DNA of 64,000 bases from an uncultured Phocaeicola sp. (GTDB taxonomy: Bacteria > Bacteroidota > Bacteroidia > Bacteroidales > Bacteroidaceae). The notes below the pieces were generated by a model. The model was not told the DNA's origin. It worked only from the letters and a program-made list of their open reading frames with translations, and made no database searches. Below, in pieces: positions 53,612 through 64,000 of this stretch (position 1 is its first letter; each line of letters starts with the position of its first letter). The DNA is taken from assembly GCA_944321335.1 (NCBI GenBank), contig CALUKX010000005.1:1-64000 (forward strand), in the 5' to 3' direction. The translations under genes were made by a program, and so were the position numbers.

Positions 53612-55594
53612 TTAGCTCTTATAGTTACGAGTCTGTACCTTGATTGCTTCGTATACCAACGGTTCCTTGTACAGTACCGGAGCCTTGTCGTCGCCACCCT
53701 GGTATTCCCAGCAAGCAACATAGAAGTAATTTTCATCATCACGTTTAGCTTCACCTTCCTCAGTCTGGTATTCTTCACGGAAGTGACCACCGCAAGATTC
53801 GTTACGGTTCAATGCATCGTAAGCGATCAGCTCACCCATAGTGATGAAGTCGTTCAGACGGATAGCTTTGTCAAGCTCTACGTTCATACCTTCTTTTGAA
53901 CCCGGGATGAACAGTTCGGTTTCGAATTCCTTACGGATTTCTTTCAGACGAGTCAAACCGGTCTTCAGACCTTCTTCAGTACGTCCCATACCAACGTATT
54001 CCCACATTACACGACCCAATTCCTTGTGGATAGAGTCTACAGACTTCTTACCCTTGATGTTCATCAGGTGGTCGATCTTGTCCTGAACAGCTTTCTCTGC
54101 TTCAGCAAATTCCGGCAGATCGGTAGAGAAACGAGGAACAGTGATCTGGTCAGCCAGATAGTTCTGGATAGTGTAAGGCAATACGAAGTAACCGTCAGCC
54201 AGACCCTGCATCAATGCAGAAGCACCCAGACGGTTAGCACCGTGGTCAGAGAAGTTACATTCACCGATAGCGAACAGACCCTTGATAGAAGTCTGGAGTT
54301 CGTAATCAACCCAGATACCACCCATTGTGTAGTGGATAGCCGGATAGATCATCATCGGGTTATAATATTTCACGCCGTTGATTTCCTTGGCCAATTCGCC
54401 AGGATTAACGTCAGTGATTTCTTCGTACATATCGAACAAGTTACCGTAACGCTGGCGAACTACATCCAAGCCCAGACGTTCGATACTTTCAGAGAAGTCC
54501 AAGAATACAGCCAAACCAGTGTTGTTTACACCGAAGCCCTTGTCGCAACGTTCCTTAGCGGCACGAGATGCAACGTCACGCGGAACCAAGTTACCAAATG
54601 CCGGATAACGACGTTCCAGATAATAGTCACGGTCTTCTTCAGGGATATCGCTACCCTTGATCTTACCTTCCTGCAAAGCTTTTGCATCTTCCAGTTTCTT
54701 CGGCACCCAGATACGACCGTCGTTACGCAGAGATTCAGACATCAAAGTCAACTTAGACTGCTTGTCGCCGTGTACCGGGATACAAGTCGGGTGAATCTGA
54801 ACGTAAGCAGGGTTAGCGAACCAAGCACCCTTACGGTAGCAAGACATAGCAGCAGTACAGTTACATGCCATTGCGTTGGTAGACAAGAAGTAAGCGTTAC
54901 CGTAACCACCGGTAGCGATAACTACTGCGTGAGCAGCGAAACGTTCCAATTTACCTGTAACCAAATTCTTGGCGATGATACCGCGAGCACGTCCGTCGAC
55001 GATAACGATATCCTGCATTTCGTAACGGGTATACAGTTTTACTGTCCCTGCACCTACCTGACGGCTCAATGCAGAGTAAGCGCCCAGCAACAACTGCTGA
55101 CCTGTCTGACCTTTAGCATAGAAAGTACGGGAAACCTGCGCACCACCGAAAGAACGGTTAGCCAACAGACCACCATATTCACGAGCGAAAGGAACACCCT
55201 GGGCAACGCACTGGTCGATAATATTGTTTGAAACTTCAGCCAGACGATAAACGTTAGCTTCACGAGCACGGTAGTCACCACCCTTTACAGTATCGTAAAA
55301 CAGACGGTAAACAGAGTCACCATCATTCTGATAATTCTTAGCAGCGTTGATACCACCCTGTGCAGCGATAGAGTGAGCACGACGAGGAGAATCCTGGATA
55401 CAGAAGTTGAACACACGGAATCCCATTTCACCCAATGAAGCGGCAGCAGAAGCACCAGCCAAACCGGTACCTACAACGATGATATCCAGACGACGTTTGT
55501 TAGCCGGGTTCACCAATTTCTGGTGAGCTTTATAGTTGGTCCATTTCTCAGCTATCGGGCCTTCAGGAATTTTAGAATCAATTATCTTAGTCAT
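53612..55594 (-). CDS. frdA: fumarate reductase/succinate dehydrogenase flavoprotein subunit
   Basis: A 660-residue flavoprotein. The FAD-binding [11 protein letters not shown] is near residue 42, and the covalent-flavin His is His74 in [14 protein letters not shown]. Active-site segments include [22 protein letters not shown] and [17 protein letters not shown]. It reduces fumarate to succinate at the inner membrane. The start at 55594 (MTKIIDSK) is preferred; an ATG 12 bases upstream is also in frame. Confidence 0.96.
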   Translation of the reverse strand: MTKIIDSKIPEGPIAEKWTNYKAHQKLVNPANKRRLDIIVVGTGLAGASAAASLGEMGFRVFNFCIQDSPRRAHSIAAQGGINAAKNYQNDGDSVYRLFYDTVKGGDYRAREANVYRLAEVSNNIIDQCVAQGVPFAREYGGLLANRSFGGAQVSRTFYAKGQTGQQLLLGAYSALSRQVGAGTVKLYTRYEMQDIVIVDGRARGIIAKNLVTGKLERFAAHAVVIATGGYGNAYFLSTNAMACNCTAAMSCYRKGAWFANPAYVQIHPTCIPVHGDKQSKLTLMSESLRNDGRIWVPKKLEDAKALQEGKIKGSDIPEEDRDYYLERRYPAFGNLVPRDVASRAAKERCDKGFGVNNTGLAVFLDFSESIERLGLDVVRQRYGNLFDMYEEITDVNPGELAKEINGVKYYNPMMIYPAIHYTMGGIWVDYELQTSIKGLFAIGECNFSDHGANRLGASALMQGLADGYFVLPYTIQNYLADQITVPRFSTDLPEFAEAEKAVQDKIDHLMNIKGKKSVDSIHKELGRVMWEYVGMGRTEEGLKTGLTRLKEIRKEFETELFIPGSKEGMNVELDKAIRLNDFITMGELIAYDALNRNESCGGHFREEYQTEEGEAKRDDENYFYVACWEYQGGDDKAPVLYKEPLVYEAIKVQTRNYKS

Positions 55595-55629
55595 AATGTT
55601 TTTCAATTTAATCAGTTACACTTAAATTA

Positions 55630-56316
55630 TCAAGCACCGCAACACATCATGTTCTTGATAAAGAATACAACAGCTACAATCATGAAGCCCAGAACGATGA
55701 TAGTTGAATAAATGTTAGAGATGCATTTCCAACGGTTGATCCAGATAGTGTTGTTCCAACCCAAAGTCTGCATAGCGCTCCAGAAACCGTGAGTCAGGTG
55801 GAACCACAAAGCAACCAACCAAATCAGGTAAAGTACGAAGAATACCGGATTAGAGAAAGTCTGCATAATGTAACCGTAACCGTCAGCAGCATGAAGACCA
55901 CCCAGCATCGGATTGCCGATGATTTCAGCGAACTGCATTTTGTACCAGAAGTTAAAGAAGTGAAGAGCCAGACCCAAAATGACAATGATACCCAAAACCA
56001 ACATGTTCTGAGATGCCCATTCTACATTTTTCGGTCTTGCATTAACAGCATAGCGTTCGCTACCACGAGCTGCACGGTTCTGCATAGTCAACCAGAAAGC
56101 ATAGATGATGTGAATTACAAACAAAGCTGCCAGACCTACAGTAGCAACCAATGCATACCAGTTAGCGCCCAAGAATTCACAAACCATGTTGTAACCTTCC
56201 GCCGAGAACAGCGCAACAAGGTTCATCGCCATGTGAAATGTCAGAAACAGGACAAGGGCGATACCTGTTACACTCATCACCACTTTCCTTCCAATAGATG
56301 AATTACTTAACCACAT
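55630..56316 (-). CDS. frdC: fumarate reductase/succinate dehydrogenase cytochrome b subunit
   Basis: A 228-residue membrane anchor with five hydrophobic helices and conserved His residues for haem b (for example in FLTFHMAMNL, LFVIHIIYAFW and LWFHLTHGFWSAMQ). It takes electrons from menaquinol. It is the first gene of frdCAB and has a TAATTTTG promoter element upstream. Confidence 0.95.
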   Translation of the reverse strand: MWLSNSSIGRKVVMSVTGIALVLFLTFHMAMNLVALFSAEGYNMVCEFLGANWYALVATVGLAALFVIHIIYAFWLTMQNRAARGSERYAVNARPKNVEWASQNMLVLGIIVILGLALHFFNFWYKMQFAEIIGNPMLGGLHAADGYGYIMQTFSNPVFFVLYLIWLVALWFHLTHGFWSAMQTLGWNNTIWINRWKCISNIYSTIIVLGFMIVAVVFFIKNMMCCGA

Positions 56317-56387
56317 AAATGATTGAATTTAAATTATTTAATTGTTAGAACTAAAATTTCATCGCTACACAATACGTAATACCGACA

Positions 56388-56395
56388 CAAAATTA
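56388..56395 (-). promoter_or_regulatory. -7 element TAATTTTG for frdCAB
   Basis: A TAnnTTTG match on the minus strand, 71 bases ahead of frdC. Confidence 0.45.
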
Positions 56396-56541
56396 GGTGT
56401 TTTCCTTAGATAATACAAAAAATTACGGAAATAATTCTTTAATCTAGCAGGCTGTAAACAAGGTTTGCAATTAAAATTTCATTCCGGTTGTGCATTTAGC
56501 AAGACAGAGTTTACAATTCGAAACAGATAACCGACAAAAAA

Positions 56542-56577
56542 AGCTGTTCCCCCCAAAAGATATCAGGAGAAACAGCT
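56542..56577 (-). terminator. terminator of the lipoprotein gene
   Basis: A stem AGCTGTT with AACAGCT (56542-56548 with 56571-56577), extended inward by imperfect pairing, followed on the minus strand by a T run. Confidence 0.65.
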
Positions 56578-56607
56578 GACTAATAAATTTATAGAGAACG
56601 GATGTTT

Positions 56608-57312
56608 TTACCAACCTTGTATCTTAGCAAAATCATAATACCATGTTTTCTGCTTATCTTTGATTTTTTCTAAATGGTCGTTAAAAGTATCATTAGAAAC
56701 CAAGTGAAGTTCATTGCAACCGTCGAGATACTCTGCAGGAACCGCCGGTGCATACAGCCAACCCTTGACATGAAGCTTATCACCTTCCTCCAGCACATAA
56801 ATGGTCTGGCGCAAACCATAATAAGTTACTTGCTTCGGGCGGCGCATCTGGTCATCAGTAATGCCCCATTGACCAAATCCTACATACCCATCCTTACCGG
56901 GAAGCAGATAAAAACAATTCACCTGACCGATTTCCCCTTCTATCTTACCGACTTCAACATCAAATTCCACAAGCAAACCAGTCCGCCCCCGATCTGTTAT
57001 ATTGAGTGCACTTGGAAGCTCGACATTCTTGATTACGATATCCGAAATAATCTTATACGGAAGATTTTCATCCATTACCTTGTAAGGGATTGACTTGCCG
57101 ATTAACTTCTCGGCAATCGGAGTGGCCTTCTCTTTACCTACTTTCACTCCTTCTTCAATCACCTTCGAAAAACTACCTTCATTATCTTTCGACGCAGCTA
57201 TAAAAGCATCCTGATAAATGTTCGGAATACCTCCAAACATATTGTCGTTACCACATGAAGAGAGAAGTAGTGCACACACGGCACATAAGCCAAAGATTCT
57301 GTTCAGTCTCAT
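56608..57312 (-). CDS. lipoprotein of unknown function
   Basis: A 234-residue protein with lipobox LLSSC followed by GNDN, so likely surface or outer-membrane anchored. The body shows IIEEGV-like helix, then paired beta strands (GRTGLLVEFDVEVGKIEG, CFYLLPGKDGYVGFG). It ends in WYYDFAKIQGW. I do not recognise the family. It is transcribed alone between frdC and the S41 protease operon. Confidence 0.75.
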   Translation of the reverse strand: MRLNRIFGLCAVCALLLSSCGNDNMFGGIPNIYQDAFIAASKDNEGSFSKVIEEGVKVGKEKATPIAEKLIGKSIPYKVMDENLPYKIISDIVIKNVELPSALNITDRGRTGLLVEFDVEVGKIEGEIGQVNCFYLLPGKDGYVGFGQWGITDDQMRRPKQVTYYGLRQTIYVLEEGDKLHVKGWLYAPAVPAEYLDGCNELHLVSNDTFNDHLEKIKDKQKTWYYDFAKIQGW

Positions 57313-57434
57313 AATAGATTTCTTTGATTAGACATCAATTGATTTTTGTCAAAGTAACAGATTATAAAGATACACACCAAACATCCATCGATAAACAACC
57401 TTGTTTACAAAGGAAATTATTCCTAGTAGACACA

Positions 57435-57479
57435 AAAATAAGGGCGTAATGAATCACGAAATCACTACACCCTTATTTT
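57435..57479 (-). terminator. terminator of the parE-coaD-S41 operon
   Basis: An 18-base stem with two wobble pairs (57435-57452 with 57462-57479); a T run lies at its minus-strand 3' side. Confidence 0.75.
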
Positions 57480-57494
57480 TCTACAAATTCAATT

Positions 57495-59081
57495 TCAATT
57501 CCGTTTCGGAAAATTCATTCCCGGCTTTTCAAGCAATTCCACCGCTTTAGCCATACTGTCGCTCAATGTATTGATTACCTGAAAGTATTCATTCATATCC
57601 CAAAGGTCACGGGCCACCAAAGCCTTGAGTTGGGTCTTGATTAATGGCAAAGCTGTTTTATATTGTTCTTCATCGAACTTGACACCAAGCGAAGTACCTA
57701 GCTCGACAAGTTCCTTCAGCATCTTGCCGGTAATCTCGAAATTCCGGTCGAAACGTTCGAAGTTCCTGTATTTCTGCAACCAGTCCTTACGGTGACGGTC
57801 GACAAGCTTCACGTTATACTGAACAATAGCCCCTTTATCACGCAAGTCGAGGTAATACTTGGTGTACATGGTTGTATCAATCGGCACGAAATAATCAGGC
57901 ATAATACCGCCACCGCCATAAACCGTACGTTTCAGTTTCAAAGTCTGTGTCTTCAAAGAATCCGGGAAATGGATACTGTCGGCACTAATCATCTCCCCCC
58001 GATTGTAACGGTCTATCAGATCCTTATTGTATTGTTCGATGCTTTCATACGGTTTCTGGATACAACGACCCGAAGGTGTATAGTAGCGCGAAACGGTAAG
58101 ACGGATCATGGATCCGTCGGGCAAATCGACCGGACGCTGTACCAATCCCTTACCGAACGTACGACGACCTACAACGATGCCTCTATCCCAATCCTGGATG
58201 GCACCTGTAACAATTTCACTGGCAGAAGCGGAATATTCATCAACCAGGACGATCAACCGTCCTTCCTGAAAATCGCCGTCACCTTTGGCCTTGAACTCGG
58301 AACGGGGACTGCGACGGCCTTCGGTATACACAATCAGCTCGCGACGGCCCAATATCTGGTCGCACAAATCGATAGCCGATTGCAGATAACCTCCTCCATT
58401 GCCCTGCAGATCAAGAATCAAATCTTTCATTCCCTGTCCCTGAAGCTTATGCAGCGCTTCTACAAACTCATCACCGGTAGTAGCCGCGAAACGGTTGATA
58501 CGGATATATCCGATAGTCTTGTTGACCATGTACGAAGCATCCAGACTATATACCGGAATCTTATCACGCTTGATAGTAAAAGGCAACAAATCCTTTACGC
58601 CTTTGCGCAAAACCTTCACATTTACGGTAGTACCTTTTTTTCCACGCAGACGACGCATCACTTCCTCAGTACCCATCTTCACGCCGGCTATCAAGGTATC
58701 GTTTACCTCGATAATACGGTCACCTGCCAATATACCGACTTTCTCGGAAGGCCCTCCAGAAACAGGCTGTATAACGAACAATGTATCAGTAGCCATATTG
58801 AACTGGATACCGATACCATCGAAATTTCCCTGCAACGGTTCATTCAACTTCTTCACCTCTTCCGCATCAGAATAAGTGGAATGTGGGTCGAGTTTCTCCA
58901 ACATACCGATAATGGCATCCTCCACAATCTTGGCCTCATCCACTTCATCTACATACAAATTAGCAATTGCAAACTCCGCCAACTGCAGTTTTCGCGAAGG
59001 AGTATCCAACAACTTCTTCTGCGCTACGGCATCTGTTACCAGACAAAACACACAAAAGAATATCCAAAATTTTCTTCTCAT
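57495..59081 (-). CDS. S41-family C-terminal processing peptidase
   Basis: A 528-residue periplasmic protease. A signal peptide (1-20, ending VAQ) is followed by an N-terminal helical part, a PDZ domain (about 84-165, with IGIQFNMATDTLFV and VSGGPSEKVGILAGDRI), and the S41 domain with the Ser in EYSASASEI (about 282-290) and Lys311 in RRTFGKGLVQ. It trims or degrades exported proteins from the C-terminus. Last gene of a four-gene operon, 28 bases after coaD. Confidence 0.95.
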   Translation of the reverse strand: MRRKFWIFFCVFCLVTDAVAQKKLLDTPSRKLQLAEFAIANLYVDEVDEAKIVEDAIIGMLEKLDPHSTYSDAEEVKKLNEPLQGNFDGIGIQFNMATDTLFVIQPVSGGPSEKVGILAGDRIIEVNDTLIAGVKMGTEEVMRRLRGKKGTTVNVKVLRKGVKDLLPFTIKRDKIPVYSLDASYMVNKTIGYIRINRFAATTGDEFVEALHKLQGQGMKDLILDLQGNGGGYLQSAIDLCDQILGRRELIVYTEGRRSPRSEFKAKGDGDFQEGRLIVLVDEYSASASEIVTGAIQDWDRGIVVGRRTFGKGLVQRPVDLPDGSMIRLTVSRYYTPSGRCIQKPYESIEQYNKDLIDRYNRGEMISADSIHFPDSLKTQTLKLKRTVYGGGGIMPDYFVPIDTTMYTKYYLDLRDKGAIVQYNVKLVDRHRKDWLQKYRNFERFDRNFEITGKMLKELVELGTSLGVKFDEEQYKTALPLIKTQLKALVARDLWDMNEYFQVINTLSDSMAKAVELLEKPGMNFPKRN

Positions 59082-59109
59082 AACTGAATCTCTTAAAGTT
59101 CGTATGCAA

Positions 59110-59568
59110 TTACAGATTGATGTCCAACCCTTCCGGAAGGAAAGGAGTCACATCCTTACCAAACTGAAGCAATTCACGCACAATCGTCGAACTTACAGAC
59201 GTCAGTTCCGGCTCTGTAAACAACAAAATAGTTTCCACTCCTGCCAGTTTCCGGTTGATATCTGCAATCGTTTCCTCGTATTCGAAATCACGCACAGTAC
59301 GGATTCCACGGATAATAAATCCGGCCTCCTGTGCCTTGGCGAAATCGACTGTCAGACCGTCGTAGGAAGCAACCTTGATACGTGGCTCGCCTGCATACAG
59401 TTTCTTTATCATCGCCACACGTTTATCGGTAGGGAACCAGCTGCGTTTTCCCTCATTGATACCGATACCGATAACTATCTCATCCATAAATGTCAACGCA
59501 CGCTGAACGACCGAATAATGACCGACCGTAAAGGGGTCGAAGGTACCTGGAAATATTGCACGTTTCAT
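59110..59568 (-). CDS. coaD: phosphopantetheine adenylyltransferase
   Basis: A 152-residue enzyme making dephospho-CoA from phosphopantetheine and ATP. It has the nucleotidyltransferase motif [10 protein letters not shown] at the N-terminus and [10 protein letters not shown] near the C-terminus. It lies 13 bases after parE and 28 bases before the S41 protease. Confidence 0.96.
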   Translation of the reverse strand: MKRAIFPGTFDPFTVGHYSVVQRALTFMDEIVIGIGINEGKRSWFPTDKRVAMIKKLYAGEPRIKVASYDGLTVDFAKAQEAGFIIRGIRTVRDFEYEETIADINRKLAGVETILLFTEPELTSVSSTIVRELLQFGKDVTPFLPEGLDINL

Positions 59569-59581
59569 AAGCTACGTTTTT

Positions 59582-61537
59582 TCACACACATTCATCGTTA
59601 TTTATCAAATCTTCTTCAACTACCAGATTGTTGATGATGAAGCTCTGACGTTCCATGGTATTCTTACCCATATAGAACTCAAGCAATTCCTTCACTGCAT
59701 CCGTCTTACGTAAGGTAACAGGTTCAAGACGCATATCCTTGCCGATAAAGTTGCGGAACTCATCCGGAGAAATTTCACCCAAACCTTTGAATCGGGTAAT
59801 TTCCGGATTCGGACTCAGCTTCTCGATTGCCGCCAGACGTTCTTCTTCGGTGTAACAATAGATGGTTTCATAAACACCTTTCTTCCTGTTTCGGACACGG
59901 AACAACGGTGTCTGAAGTATATATACATGACCTTTCTTGATCAGATCGGGGAAAAACTGAAGGAAGAAGGTTATCATCAGCAAACGGATATGCATACCGT
60001 CCACATCAGCATCGGTTGCAACGATTACCTTGTTATAGCGCAATCCGTCAAGCCCATCTTCAATATTCAAGGCAGCCTGGAGCAGATTGAATTCTTCGTT
60101 TTCATAAACTACTTTCTTGGTCAGTCCGAACGAGTTCAGCGGCTTACCTCGCAAACTAAACACCGCCTGGGTATTAACATCGCGGCTCTTGGTAATTGAA
60201 CCACTCGCAGAATCACCCTCGGTAATGAAGATCGAACTTTCCAGACGCGGATCGTTTTCATCGCTATCCTCTTTCTTCGGACCTTTCAGATCGTTCAGGT
60301 GGATACGGCAATCACGCAACTTACGGTTGTGCAGGTTGGCCTTTTTCGCACGTTCACGTGCTATCTTGGTTACTCCGGCAATGGCCTTACGTTCCTTTTC
60401 GGACTCCTGAATCTTCTGAAGCAGGATTTCGGCTACATCGGGATGCTTGTGCAGGTAATTATCGACATTCTCCTTGATGAAATCGCCGACAAACTTATTT
60501 ACACTGACCCCCGAAAGCGGATAAGGATTACCGTCGGAATCTTTCTCAGGAGCCATCGTCAATGAACCCAACTTAATCTTGGTCTGACTTTCGAAGGTAG
60601 GTTCGATTACATTGATAGCAATGGCGGCCACCAATCCGTTTCGGATATCCTGAAATTCCAGATTCTTTCCATAAAACTCCTTGATGGTACGGGCGATATG
60701 TTCCTTGAATGCACTTTGATGAGTACCGCCTTGGGTAGTATGTTGACCATTGACAAACGAATAATATTCTTCACCGTACTGAGGACTGTGAGTAAAGGCA
60801 ATCTCAATATCCTCTCCCGAAAGATGGATTATCGGGTAAAGCCCTTGAGCTGTCATATTATCGTTCAGCAAGTCTTCCAAACCATTACGACTGATAATAC
60901 GGTGATTGTTATAATAGATTGCCAGTCCGGTATTCAGGTACGTATAGTTACGCAACATCGTTTCGATGTATTCCGGCCGGAAATGGTAATTCACAAACAA
61001 ACTATTATCCGGTTCGAAGAAAATATAGGTTCCGTTCTCCTCATCGGTAGGGCAAGTTACATCTCCGACCAAATTTCCACGTTCGAATTTTGCTTCACGC
61101 ATCTGTCCGTCACGAATGCTTCGTACTACGAACTGTGTACTCAAAGCGTTTACAGCCTTGGCACCTACACCGTTCAGACCGACACTCTTTTTAAATGCTT
61201 TTGTATCGTATTTACCACCCGTATTCAACATCGAAACAGCATCGACCAAACTTCCCAATGGAATACCACGTCCATAGTCGCGTACAGATACACGCAGATT
61301 GTCTTCCATCAGAATGTCAATCCGCTTACCTGCCCCCATCTTGAATTCATCGATACAGTTGTCGATAACCTCCTTGAGCAGGACATAAATGCCGTCTTCA
61401 GCCTGTGAACCGTCACCTAAGCGGCCGATATACATACCCGGACGAGTACGTACATGCTCCATATCGCTCAAATGCCGGATATTCTCTTCGGTATAAGAAA
61501 CGGGACTTGTCAATTGTTCTAAATTATTTTCTTCCAT
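59582..61537 (-). CDS. parE: DNA topoisomerase IV subunit B
   Basis: A 651-residue type II topoisomerase ATPase subunit. The GHKL fold shows [23 protein letters not shown] and [15 protein letters not shown]; the TOPRIM domain has EGDSASGSI and [12 protein letters not shown]; the C-terminus has [13 protein letters not shown]. The [11 protein letters not shown] segment is closer to ParE than GyrB. It decatenates chromosomes with ParC, which is not in the window. Confidence 0.93.
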   Translation of the reverse strand: MEENNLEQLTSPVSYTEENIRHLSDMEHVRTRPGMYIGRLGDGSQAEDGIYVLLKEVIDNCIDEFKMGAGKRIDILMEDNLRVSVRDYGRGIPLGSLVDAVSMLNTGGKYDTKAFKKSVGLNGVGAKAVNALSTQFVVRSIRDGQMREAKFERGNLVGDVTCPTDEENGTYIFFEPDNSLFVNYHFRPEYIETMLRNYTYLNTGLAIYYNNHRIISRNGLEDLLNDNMTAQGLYPIIHLSGEDIEIAFTHSPQYGEEYYSFVNGQHTTQGGTHQSAFKEHIARTIKEFYGKNLEFQDIRNGLVAAIAINVIEPTFESQTKIKLGSLTMAPEKDSDGNPYPLSGVSVNKFVGDFIKENVDNYLHKHPDVAEILLQKIQESEKERKAIAGVTKIARERAKKANLHNRKLRDCRIHLNDLKGPKKEDSDENDPRLESSIFITEGDSASGSITKSRDVNTQAVFSLRGKPLNSFGLTKKVVYENEEFNLLQAALNIEDGLDGLRYNKVIVATDADVDGMHIRLLMITFFLQFFPDLIKKGHVYILQTPLFRVRNRKKGVYETIYCYTEEERLAAIEKLSPNPEITRFKGLGEISPDEFRNFIGKDMRLEPVTLRKTDAVKELLEFYMGKNTMERQSFIINNLVVEEDLINNDECV

Positions 61538-61558
61538 ACAACCTCCTATGTGTACAGC

Positions 61559-62689
61559 TTATAACATCTTCTTAAATGCGCGGCGGCGTTTGTGCTGAAC
61601 CGATTCGAACGCACTCCACTGCGCCTGTACTTTCTTGTTCAATTCCAATTCCGGATTGCTTTCTCCATATTTGAATCCCATCTTCTGATAGACCGGAACC
61701 AAATCATAGAAAAGCAATGCATTCACACCTTTGCTTTGATATTCAGGCTTAACCCCTACCAGCAACAGGTCAAGGGTATCAGGCTTCCTGATAAACAAAG
61801 CCTTCAGCAGATGAAACCATCCGAACGGCAACAATCGGCCTTTTGCTTTCTGAAGAGCTTTAGAAAGTGAAGGCATTGAAATACCGACAGCCACCAGCTC
61901 TCCTTCTTCTGTTTCTACCAAAGAAACCATACGCAAGTCAATCAGCGGCAAATACATCTTAATATATTGGTCAATCTGTCTCTGTGTCATCTGCGAATAT
62001 CCGAAAAGCGGAGCGTATGCCTCATTGATCAGGTCAAAAATCTTCTGTCCGTAATTATATTTTTTTATTTCATTTCTTTTCAGCTTCTTAATTCTCAGCT
62101 TATATTTCTGCAAAATAATCTCTGAAATACGGACAAATTTTTCCGGCAGCTTTTCAGGAACAGTCAACTTATATTCTACCCAATCAGCTTCCTTCTCAAA
62201 GCCGAGCTTTTCCATGTGAACCGGATAATAAGGATAATTATAGATGGTTGCCATGGTTCCAAGTTGGTCAAAACCTTCCACCAGCATACCCTCCGCATCC
62301 ATATCTGTAAATCCCAAAGGACCTACAATCGAATTCATTCCTCTGTCCTTACCCCATTGTTCTACAGTTTGAAGCAAAGCTTTGGATACTTCCAAATCAT
62401 CGATAAAGTCAATCCAACCGAAGCGTACCTCCTTCTTGTTCCACGTTTCATTAGCACGTTTGTTAATGATGGCGGCTACACGCCCCACCACTTTATCTTC
62501 TTTATAAGCCAGAAAATATTCAGCCTCACAAAATTCGAATGCAGCATTTTTCTCCGGGCAGAAGGTGCCTAACATGTCATCGTACAAATCAGGTACGGAA
62601 TAAGGATTATTCTTGTATAACTCGTAGTTGAAGCGAATAAATGTCTTCAGCTCCTTGCTTGAGCTGACTTTCTTGATAGTAATGGCCAT
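61559..62689 (-). CDS. GNAT-like N-acetyltransferase
   Basis: A 376-residue protein with a GNAT-like fold (AAIINKRANE, GRVAAIIN, GVKPEYQSKGVNALLFYDL with the Q-x-x-G acetyl-CoA pattern). An N-terminal FRFNYELYKNNPYSVPDLY segment and the WIDFIDDLEVSKALL stretch are shared by a Bacteroidetes family annotated only as acetyltransferase. The substrate is unknown. It is the first gene of the parE-coaD-S41 operon, 21 bases ahead of parE. Confidence 0.82.
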   Translation of the reverse strand: MAITIKKVSSSKELKTFIRFNYELYKNNPYSVPDLYDDMLGTFCPEKNAAFEFCEAEYFLAYKEDKVVGRVAAIINKRANETWNKKEVRFGWIDFIDDLEVSKALLQTVEQWGKDRGMNSIVGPLGFTDMDAEGMLVEGFDQLGTMATIYNYPYYPVHMEKLGFEKEADWVEYKLTVPEKLPEKFVRISEIILQKYKLRIKKLKRNEIKKYNYGQKIFDLINEAYAPLFGYSQMTQRQIDQYIKMYLPLIDLRMVSLVETEEGELVAVGISMPSLSKALQKAKGRLLPFGWFHLLKALFIRKPDTLDLLLVGVKPEYQSKGVNALLFYDLVPVYQKMGFKYGESNPELELNKKVQAQWSAFESVQHKRRRAFKKML

Positions 62690-62790
62690 CTGTTCGTTAT
62701 TCTATGAAATTTCAAGCGGTAAATATACGACTTTTTATCCGAAGCAGCCGATTAATTTCCCGAAATTCGTAAAAATGAGCTGGTTTTAGA

Positions 62791-63753
62791 TTATTGTTGC
62801 ATAATCAGATAAGTGGTATAAGCTATATAGCAGACTACTAGCAACAACCCTTCTACACGAGTTATAGTACGTTTCTTGAAGAACCATCCTACCAACCAGA
62901 ACAATAAGGCCGAACAGATCAGTACCAAGATATCTACGTTATTAATATTACCCATCGGAAGAGGAGAAATCGATGCACTTGTACCCAACACAAAGAAGAT
63001 ATTGAAGAGGTTGCTCCCGATAACATTACCGATGGCTATACCCGGATTTTTCTTCAGGGCAGCTGTTACAGAAGTTGCCAATTCCGGCAGGGAAGTTCCT
63101 CCGGCAACAAGTGTCAGACCGATAATTGATTCGCTGACTCCCAACGAACGGGCTATACCACTTGCTCCGTTGACAAAAAGCTGACCTCCGAAAATCAGCC
63201 CGGCAAGGCCACCTATAATAAATATCACGGATTTCCACATCGGAAGTTCCTTCACTTTCTGTTCCTCTTCGGCGCCTTCACTCTGATTATGGGCTATGGC
63301 AAAAGTATAACGCATGAAGATCAGAAAGAAACACAACAGCACCAATCCGTCAATCCGGCTGATGACATTGATTCCTTCCCCGTCCAACAATCTATCATTG
63401 GAGAAAAAGGCCAATGCCAAGGAAGCAAGAATCACCAAAGGAATTTCCTTGCTCATCGTTCCTTCACCAACCTTCATCGGCATTACGATAGCCGTACATC
63501 CGATAATCATTAACACATTGAATATATTACTTCCGACAACGTTACCGATAGCCATCTCAGCACTACCTTGAACGGATGAAATAATACTGATGACAAGCTC
63601 AGGTGCAGAAGTTCCGAATGCAACGATAGTTAGTCCGATTACCAAATCGGAAATATTAAAGCGCTTGGCAACCGAAGCGGCTCCATCGGTCAAACAGTTC
63701 GCTCCTACTAAAATCAAAGCGAGTCCACCTAAAAGGCAAATTGTATCAATCAT
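62791..63753 (-). CDS. calcium/sodium antiporter (CaCA family)
   Basis: A 320-residue membrane protein with about ten helices in two inverted halves. The alpha-repeats are FGTSAPELVISIIS with GNVVGSNIFNVLMIIG, and GGTSLPELATSVTA with GNVIGSNLFNIFFVLG. It exchanges Ca2+ for Na+ or H+ across the inner membrane. A charged loop (HNQSEGAEEEQKVKE) separates the halves. It is transcribed alone, with a promoter ahead. Confidence 0.95.
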   Translation of the reverse strand: MIDTICLLGGLALILVGANCLTDGAASVAKRFNISDLVIGLTIVAFGTSAPELVISIISSVQGSAEMAIGNVVGSNIFNVLMIIGCTAIVMPMKVGEGTMSKEIPLVILASLALAFFSNDRLLDGEGINVISRIDGLVLLCFFLIFMRYTFAIAHNQSEGAEEEQKVKELPMWKSVIFIIGGLAGLIFGGQLFVNGASGIARSLGVSESIIGLTLVAGGTSLPELATSVTAALKKNPGIAIGNVIGSNLFNIFFVLGTSASISPLPMGNINNVDILVLICSALLFWLVGWFFKKRTITRVEGLLLVVCYIAYTTYLIMQQ

Positions 63754-63779
63754 TGTAAATTCCTAATTTTAGTTTGTGA

Positions 63780-63787
63780 CAAAGATA
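63780..63787 (-). promoter_or_regulatory. -7 element TATCTTTG for the Ca/Na antiporter
   Basis: A TAnnTTTG match on the minus strand, 26 bases ahead of the start at 63753. The remaining bases to 64000 are AT-rich and show no gene. Confidence 0.5.
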
Positions 63788-64000
63788 AAGCTTCGGATGT
63801 TTCAAGAAAAATAATCCGACGAAAAACAGTTTTCCATCTTAATTAATGCGAAGAAACACTCATTAACATTTGATAACAATCAAAAGATAACTGAGCACTT
63901 TATACGGAAATCAAAAAGAAAGAAGGAATATCATTAAAATTTAGGAAATAAAACAAAAGGATATCATTAACAAATAAAATAAAGCATTTGCAACCATAAT

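Noticed and set aside
1..64000. CRISPR array, insertion sequence, integrase, prophage or rRNA
   Set aside because: I looked for evenly spaced direct repeats, transposase or integrase motifs and rRNA sequence and saw none.

Overview
The window is a chromosomal stretch of a Bacteroidales bacterium, probably a gut Bacteroides or Parabacteroides relative (the genus is a guess). The evidence is a SusC/SusD pair, LruC-type surface lipoproteins, a fused SecDF, ATP-type PEP carboxykinase, 2-oxoglutarate:ferredoxin oxidoreductase, a three-subunit fumarate reductase, and many promoters of the Bacteroidetes form TAnnTTTG. Most of it is housekeeping sequence. Several local scars show that genes have been deleted, fused or inserted.

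Layout. 1-0.9 kb holds no gene. 0.9-6.7 kb: two LruC-domain lipoproteins, the first broken, flank an AAA-ATPase/PD-(D/E)XK protein. 6.9-13 kb (minus): a thioredoxin-like lipoprotein, two gene fragments joined out of frame, then DUF389, flippase and ruvB. 13.2-16.1 kb (plus): an AbiE-type toxin-antitoxin pair directly abutting mnmA. 16.2-18.3 kb (minus): PfkB kinase, SIS isomerase and LOG protein. 18.4-24.2 kb (plus): M16 peptidase, argS, RNase HI and an LtaS-like sulfatase-fold enzyme. 24.3-30.6 kb: nitroreductase, pckA, upp and korAB, then tRNA-Arg(CCU) and secDF (to 34.2 kb). 34.5-41.6 kb (minus): a three-gene SusC/SusD/surface-lipoprotein locus whose susC has lost its start codon and signal peptide. 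41.6-48.1 kb (minus): an envelope-protein operon of dapB, lepB, a second lepB-like gene, wbqC, two rhomboids and an endonuclease/phosphatase. 48.2-52.0 kb: DUF2851, dus, thioesterase and dprA. 52.0-52.8 kb has no gene but holds palindromes and an orphan leader. 52.8-56.3 kb: frdCAB. 56.6-63.8 kb (minus): a lipoprotein, S41 protease, coaD, parE, a GNAT-like protein and a Ca/Na antiporter.

How the genes fit together. pckA, korAB and frdCAB belong to the PEP-to-succinate fermentation of gut Bacteroidales. The dapB-lepB block groups lysine/peptidoglycan synthesis with membrane-protein maturation.

The points most worth following up are: a second signal peptidase I in which the catalytic Ser and Lys positions read Gly and Ser; a susC that begins in frame right after the endonuclease stop codon; an AbiE module overlapping mnmA, with an inverted repeat on its promoter; and a dispersed non-coding element of about 184 bp present twice. 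I see no CRISPR array, insertion sequence, integrase or rRNA.
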